Assembly: GCA_049664225.1 (NCBI GenBank)
Contig: JBATEX010000030.1
Location: forward strand, 1 to 64,000
Direction of reading: 5' to 3'
Length of the DNA: 64,000 nucleotides
Source: JAUVRX01 sp049664225
GTDB lineage: Bacteria; Acidobacteriota; Thermoanaerobaculia; Multivoradales; JAHEKO01
Shown here: positions 59,944-64,000 of the stretch, in pieces
How the letters are laid out: each line of letters opens with the position of its first letter
Numbering within the stretch: position 1 is the stretch's first letter
Notes under the pieces: model-generated
The model's database searches: none
What the model saw: the letters and a program-made list of their open reading frames with translations, nothing else
What the model was told of the DNA's origin: nothing
Translations under genes and position numbers: made by a program

Positions 59944-59965
59944 GCGACAGGACGCCTCAAGACTC
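59944..59965 (-). repeat. Partial copy D of the dispersed repeat
   Basis: On the minus strand, GTCTTGAGGCGTCCTGTCG matches the first 20 nt of copies A-C with a single extra base. It lies between the 3' ends of the Gly-rich gene and purQ. Confidence 0.4.
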
Positions 59966-60030
59966 CTGCTAGGGAATCGCCCCCTACGCCCTAACTGCCT
60001 CATTGCCCAGTCGGCGGAGAGCCGGCTGCC

Positions 60031-60900
60031 TCAACCCATCGTGGCCGCAGCGTCGACGCCGTTGCGGAAAATCGCCAGGCCTGCCCCCTCTTCTGGGACT
60101 TCGCCTTCGTAGCGCCTCCGAGACCACTGAGGATGCTGGAAGGGATAGAGGTAGGCATCCGGGTGGGGCATCAGGCCGAAGAGGCAGCCCGTCGGGTCGC
60201 AGATTCCGGCCACCGCGCCCGGTGATCCGTTGGGGTTGGCAGGCCACTCCTGGGTGGGCTCACCGTCTCCGTCCACATACCGCACGGCCACTTGGTGACC
60301 CTTCTCCAGCCTATCCAGCACTTCGGGGGACTCGGTAAGGAGCTTGCCTTCGCCGTGCCGGGTCGGGAGGTCGATCGCATCGATGCCTCGGGTCCAGACG
60401 CAAGGAGAGTCTGGATCAGCCTTGAGCCGGACCCAGCTGTCCCAGTAGCCCAGCCGGTCGTTGGGGGCCAGGGTCGCGCGAGGAGTGCGGTAGTCCCCAT
60501 CGAAGCCCGGCACCATGCCTAGCCGAACCATGGTTTGAAACCCGTTGCAGATGCCCAGCGCCAGGCCACCCCTTTCGATGAGCTCGACGAGTTGGTCGTA
60601 GAGCCGCCAGCGAATCCGGTTGGCGAAGACGAAGCCGGCTCCCAGATGGTCGCCGAAGGCAAAGCCGCCGACGAACGTCACGATTCGGTAGTCGGCCAGA
60701 CGGTACCCTGACCGGCCGTCGAGGAGATCGAGCAGATGAACCATCTCGGCGTCAGCACCCACCATTCGGAAGGCCGTAGCCGTCTCGACTTCGCAGTTGA
60801 GGCCGAGGCCCGAGATCACCAGCACGCGGACCTCGGACCTGACCCGAGCCAGCTCCTCGGAGGGAAGCCTCCTCAGCTCCTGAACGGCACCCTCAAGCAT
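60031..60900 (-). CDS. purQ: Phosphoribosylformylglycinamidine synthase, glutaminase subunit
   Basis: A 289-residue class I glutamine amidotransferase. ATG 60900 overlaps the purL stop by 8 nt and has AAGGAGGGAC upstream. VLVISGLGLNCEVETATAF opens the domain. The nucleophile is the Cys of ALGICNGFQTMVRLG, and the His/Glu pair is in LMPHPDAYLYPF. It provides ammonia for PurL in purine synthesis. It is larger than Bacillus PurQ (about 227) because of inserts near 120-200, resembling the C-terminal domain of large-type PurL. It follows purL in the same operon. Confidence 0.93.
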   Translation of the reverse strand: MLEGAVQELRRLPSEELARVRSEVRVLVISGLGLNCEVETATAFRMVGADAEMVHLLDLLDGRSGYRLADYRIVTFVGGFAFGDHLGAGFVFANRIRWRLYDQLVELIERGGLALGICNGFQTMVRLGMVPGFDGDYRTPRATLAPNDRLGYWDSWVRLKADPDSPCVWTRGIDAIDLPTRHGEGKLLTESPEVLDRLEKGHQVAVRYVDGDGEPTQEWPANPNGSPGAVAGICDPTGCLFGLMPHPDAYLYPFQHPQWSRRRYEGEVPEEGAGLAIFRNGVDAAATMG

Positions 60901-63900
60901 GTTCCAGTCCCTCCTTGAAGCGGCTGCGGAGTGAATTGAGGTCGGCATCGACCAGGGATCGTCCGTCGCGGCGGATGACGAGACGTGGCTCTTCGGTGAC
61001 GACCCCCGCCCTACACCAGGCTGTGCCTTCCATGTGTCGCTCGAACTCCTCTGTCTGGTCTGCGGCGAGGCTGACAACGAAGCGCCCATTGGATTCCGAG
61101 AAGAGAGCGATGTCGTCTTCGAGCCAGTCCACCCCTGGGCAGTCATCGAGGTCGATCGCGAGTCCCAAATCGGCCGCCAGCGCACAGCGGGCGAGGGAGA
61201 CGGCCAGTCCGCCCTTGTTCGGAGTGGAGGCGGATCTCAGAAGCCCGGCCCGAATCGCCCCGTGGAGCGCCGTGTAGAGGGGTACCGTTCGAGTGGTGTC
61301 GACGGTCGGTGGGCGCCTCCCCACGAAGGGGGCTGGCTGACCGAGCTCGGGTCGCAGGCCCTTGCGGTCACCGAGGTAGCGGAAGTACTCACTGGCTCCA
61401 GTGTGAGGACCCGTTTCGCCGAGAACGTAAACCACGTCTCCTGGCTGTTTTAAATCGAGAGTCAGCGCTTCACGCACGTCATCGATCTGACCGATGGCCG
61501 ACAGCAGGAGAGTCGGTGGCACTGAGATCTTGACGCCACCCATGGTCGACTCGTTCTTCATCGAGTCCTTACCGGAGATGAGCGGTACACCGTAGGCCAG
61601 ACAGATCTCATGGAGTCCGCGACAGGCCCTCACCAGCTGCGCCAGCTTGTACTCACCGTCGGGAGTGGTCTCGGACCGCACGGGGTCGGGCCAGCAGAAG
61701 TTGTCGAGCGCGGCAATGCGATCGAGCCTGGCTCCGGCGCAGAGCTGCCGACGAACCGCCTCGTCGAGAACGGTCGATGCCATCGCCCAGGTGTCGAGAT
61801 CGGAGATGTAGGGGTTGATGCCCTCGGAAAGGACGAAACCCCGTAGGGATCCGTGACGGGCCAGGGACACCGTGGCTTCGGCAGGAACGTCAGCGTGAAC
61901 ACCCACCCACGGCTTGATGACCGAAAGGCCCTTGACCTCGTGGTCGTAGTGACGCGCCTTCTTCTCGTTGCTGCAAAGATTCAGTCGTGCCATCAGGTCG
62001 AGCAGAGTGGTGTCGAGATCCGTCGGTCGGGTCGAGGGCTCCTCGAAGACAGGCGGGACCCAGTGAGCCTGGAGATCGAGATCGGGTGCCCCGTCATGTA
62101 GGAAGTCCATCTCGAGCAGCGCCACCGTCTTGCTGCCAAAGGTCACCTGCAGGAAACCGTCATCGGTGAAATCTCCCAGAACGGTGGCCTCGACCTCTCG
62201 GCGTGCCGCCAGATCCAGGAAGGCCTCGACATGATCGTGAGGCACTGCCAGGGTCATGCGCTCCTGGGCCTCCGACAGGAAGATCTCCCAGGGCGCCAGG
62301 CCGGCGTATTTGAGAGGTGCCTTTTCGAGGTCGATTCGGGCACCTCCCGGAGTCTGGGCCATCTCGCCCACCGACGACGACAGTCCGCCGGCACCGTTGT
62401 CGGTGATGGCCGAATAGAGCCCGAGTCGACGGGCCTCGAGTAGGAAGTCGAACATCATCTTCTGCGTGATGGGATCGCCGATCTGCACGGCCTGGGCTGG
62501 TGAAGATTCGTCGAGGGCCGCCGAGGAGAAGGTGGCTCCGTGAATTCCGTCCGCACCGATTCGACCGCCGACCATGATCACTGCATCTCCGGGGCGGGGA
62601 TACTTCTCTTCGCCCGGCTTACCGTCGATTGTTACCGGCAGGGAGCCGACAGTGCCGCAGAAGACGAGAGGCTTGCCGAGATAGCGGCCATCGAAGATCT
62701 CCCAGCCTCTTCCGTAGGGGATTCCACTCTGGTTGCCACCGTCGATGACGCCGAGATGGACCCCGTCGCGGATCCGCTTCGGATGCAGCAGGCCTTTCGG
62801 TAACTCGCCTTCATAGAACGGTGACGCGAAGCAGTAGCCCCAGACATTGGACAGAAGGTCCGCACCCCGCCCGGTGCCGAAGGGGTCGCGGTTGACTCCT
62901 ACGATGCCCGTGATGGCACCTCCGTAGGGGTCGAGCGCCGACGGTGAGTTGTGGGTCTCGACTTTGTAGACGAGATGAATCTCGTCGTCGAAGGTCACGA
63001 CCCCCGCGTTGTCGTGGAACACCGAGACCAACCACGAACGACCACCCTGCTCGACTACTTTGCTGTCGACCCCCTCTGTTGCCCCTCGGATGTAGGTCTT
63101 GAAGATCGATCGGATGATCTCGGATGGGCCTTCCATCTCGCGATAGTCGATCGTCGCGTTGAAGATCTTGTGCTTGCAGTGCTCGCTCCAGGTCTGGGCC
63201 AGACACTCGAGCTCGACGTCGGTCGGATCGCTACCAAGACCGAGCGGCCGACGTCTGGGCTCTTTCTCGGCAGACTCGATGAAGTGATCCCGAATGGTCT
63301 GCATCTCCTGGAGGCTGAGAGCCAGCATCCCGTCGCGACTAATCTTCAAGAGCTCTTCATCGGTGCCTGTGAGGTCGACGTTGATGACTTCGGGTGTTTG
63401 CCCTCCAGCCACCTTGGGAACCGAGAGGTCGGGCTCCGCTCCCCTCCACTCTTCGAAGGGCACCACGCTGGCCGTCTGGATGACGGGGTTGGCGAGCAGC
63501 TCGAACGCGATGCGCTCGGCCGCGGCCTGGTCGACACCATCCAGCAGGTACATGGCGGAGGTGTAGACGGCCGCCTCGTCGCCAAGGGTACGACCGAGGG
63601 TGTCCTGAATGGCAAGCCGGGCACTCTTGCCGACCGGATCGGTCACGCCGGGCTTGTAGGCCACGGTGATGGCCCTGCCGAAAGGACCGTCGTCGACGCG
63701 CCCAGCTGCACCGAGGTTGAGGACGGGATCGGTGAACTCGCTCACCACCCTGGCGACCTCATCGTCGGACAAGTCCGCTTCCAAGTGGTAGACGTCGCGT
63801 GTGCGAACTGCGGTGACGGGGATGTCGAGAAAGTCGCGAACCCTGGCGGCGACGTGCTTGCCACGTGGATCCGGCAGCCCGTTTCGGATGGCGATCTCGA

Positions 63901-63913
63901 TCCGATGGATCAT
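60893..63913 (-). CDS. purL: Phosphoribosylformylglycinamidine synthase with PurS-like N-terminus
   Basis: A 1,006-residue PurL. Residues 1-155 hold two PurS-like domains in tandem (HRIEIAIRNGLPDPRGKHVA, then RAITVAYKPGVTDPVGKSAR), so the PurS dimer equivalent is fused here. The ATP-grasp-like synthetase core follows: LAQTWSEHCKHKIFNATIDY, KVETHNSPSALDPYGGAITG, ITDNGAGGLSSSVGEMAQTP, GKDSMKNESTMGGVKISVPP and SNGRFVVSLAADQTEEFERH. Total size lies between small PurL (about 740) and the eukaryote-like single-chain enzyme (about 1,300), because PurQ is separate. It catalyses the fourth step of purine synthesis. It is the last gene before the right edge. Confidence 0.95.
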   Translation of the reverse strand: MIHRIEIAIRNGLPDPRGKHVAARVRDFLDIPVTAVRTRDVYHLEADLSDDEVARVVSEFTDPVLNLGAAGRVDDGPFGRAITVAYKPGVTDPVGKSARLAIQDTLGRTLGDEAAVYTSAMYLLDGVDQAAAERIAFELLANPVIQTASVVPFEEWRGAEPDLSVPKVAGGQTPEVINVDLTGTDEELLKISRDGMLALSLQEMQTIRDHFIESAEKEPRRRPLGLGSDPTDVELECLAQTWSEHCKHKIFNATIDYREMEGPSEIIRSIFKTYIRGATEGVDSKVVEQGGRSWLVSVFHDNAGVVTFDDEIHLVYKVETHNSPSALDPYGGAITGIVGVNRDPFGTGRGADLLSNVWGYCFASPFYEGELPKGLLHPKRIRDGVHLGVIDGGNQSGIPYGRGWEIFDGRYLGKPLVFCGTVGSLPVTIDGKPGEEKYPRPGDAVIMVGGRIGADGIHGATFSSAALDESSPAQAVQIGDPITQKMMFDFLLEARRLGLYSAITDNGAGGLSSSVGEMAQTPGGARIDLEKAPLKYAGLAPWEIFLSEAQERMTLAVPHDHVEAFLDLAARREVEATVLGDFTDDGFLQVTFGSKTVALLEMDFLHDGAPDLDLQAHWVPPVFEEPSTRPTDLDTTLLDLMARLNLCSNEKKARHYDHEVKGLSVIKPWVGVHADVPAEATVSLARHGSLRGFVLSEGINPYISDLDTWAMASTVLDEAVRRQLCAGARLDRIAALDNFCWPDPVRSETTPDGEYKLAQLVRACRGLHEICLAYGVPLISGKDSMKNESTMGGVKISVPPTLLLSAIGQIDDVREALTLDLKQPGDVVYVLGETGPHTGASEYFRYLGDRKGLRPELGQPAPFVGRRPPTVDTTRTVPLYTALHGAIRAGLLRSASTPNKGGLAVSLARCALAADLGLAIDLDDCPGVDWLEDDIALFSESNGRFVVSLAADQTEEFERHMEGTAWCRAGVVTEEPRLVIRRDGRSLVDADLNSLRSRFKEGLEHA

Positions 63914-64000
63914 CGGGCCCCTCCGTTGAAGATCGTCGGTCGTTGGCGTGTTACAGGCGGCTCCAGGCTCGAGAAGACAGGGACGATTCTAGCCTGAAAT

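Overview
The window is about 62% GC, densely coded DNA from a bacterium that is very probably an Acidobacteriota member, most likely of the Thermoanaerobaculia type. Pointers are an ADOP-family FtsX permease, a TIGR02999-like ECF sigma domain, CRTAC1/ASPIC and Reg_prop secreted propellers, and secreted proteins ending in the GFESGDVSAWS tail. A glycyl-radical enzyme and a metallopterin-dependent ergothioneine synthase point to life with little or no oxygen, while multihaem cytochromes point to respiratory electron transfer. There is no rRNA, tRNA, CRISPR array, integrase or transposase that I can see.

Layout. 1-9,971 (minus strand): a six-gene, translationally coupled operon of exported redox and propeller proteins: an HzsA-like dihaem protein, a CRTAC1 FG-GAP protein, a decahaem cytochrome/YVTN propeller/peroxidase fusion, a Reg_prop propeller, and two tandem Leu/Ile/Val-type binding proteins, the last cut by the window edge. 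10,407-23,513: a signalling region. One P-loop ATPase module appears three times with different partners: a TPR membrane receptor, an ECF sigma factor and a Ser/Thr kinase. Around it lie two barrel proteins, two STAS genes and two secreted GFESGD-tail proteins; each STAS gene faces one secreted gene in a tandemly duplicated arrangement. 23,750-30,399: a leaderless-looking lipoprotein gene, typA, trxC and clpB. 30,463-34,859: egtD and a metallopterin oxidoreductase/cysteine desulfurase fusion, which together form the anaerobic ergothioneine route. 36,215-40,710 (minus): a zinc-type uptake operon with no ATPase gene. 40,864-44,895: a GntR regulator, a radical-SAM activase and a glycyl-radical enzyme with the complete trans-4-hydroxyproline dehydratase active site. 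44,899-54,877: a beta/gamma-crystallin protein, the ADOP permease, an RRM protein, an SlyD-type FKBP, a two-domain retropepsin-like protease, an HMG-CoA-lyase-like protein with membrane helices, a small membrane protein and an Nramp relative. 55,151-63,913: Rrf2, RidA, DAHP synthase, a DUF819 transporter, a Gly-rich secreted protein, and purQ/purL at the right edge.

Two themes stand out. First, modular signalling: the same ATPase is welded to different outputs, and the receptor, sigma and barrel genes overlap by ATGA so they should be made together. Second, several genes here (ergothioneine synthase, hydroxyproline dehydratase, Rrf2, multihaem cytochromes) fit an anaerobic or microaerobic life with redox stress. 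The 3' intergenic spaces carry a short dispersed repeat (four copies) and a long inverted repeat that no gene explains.
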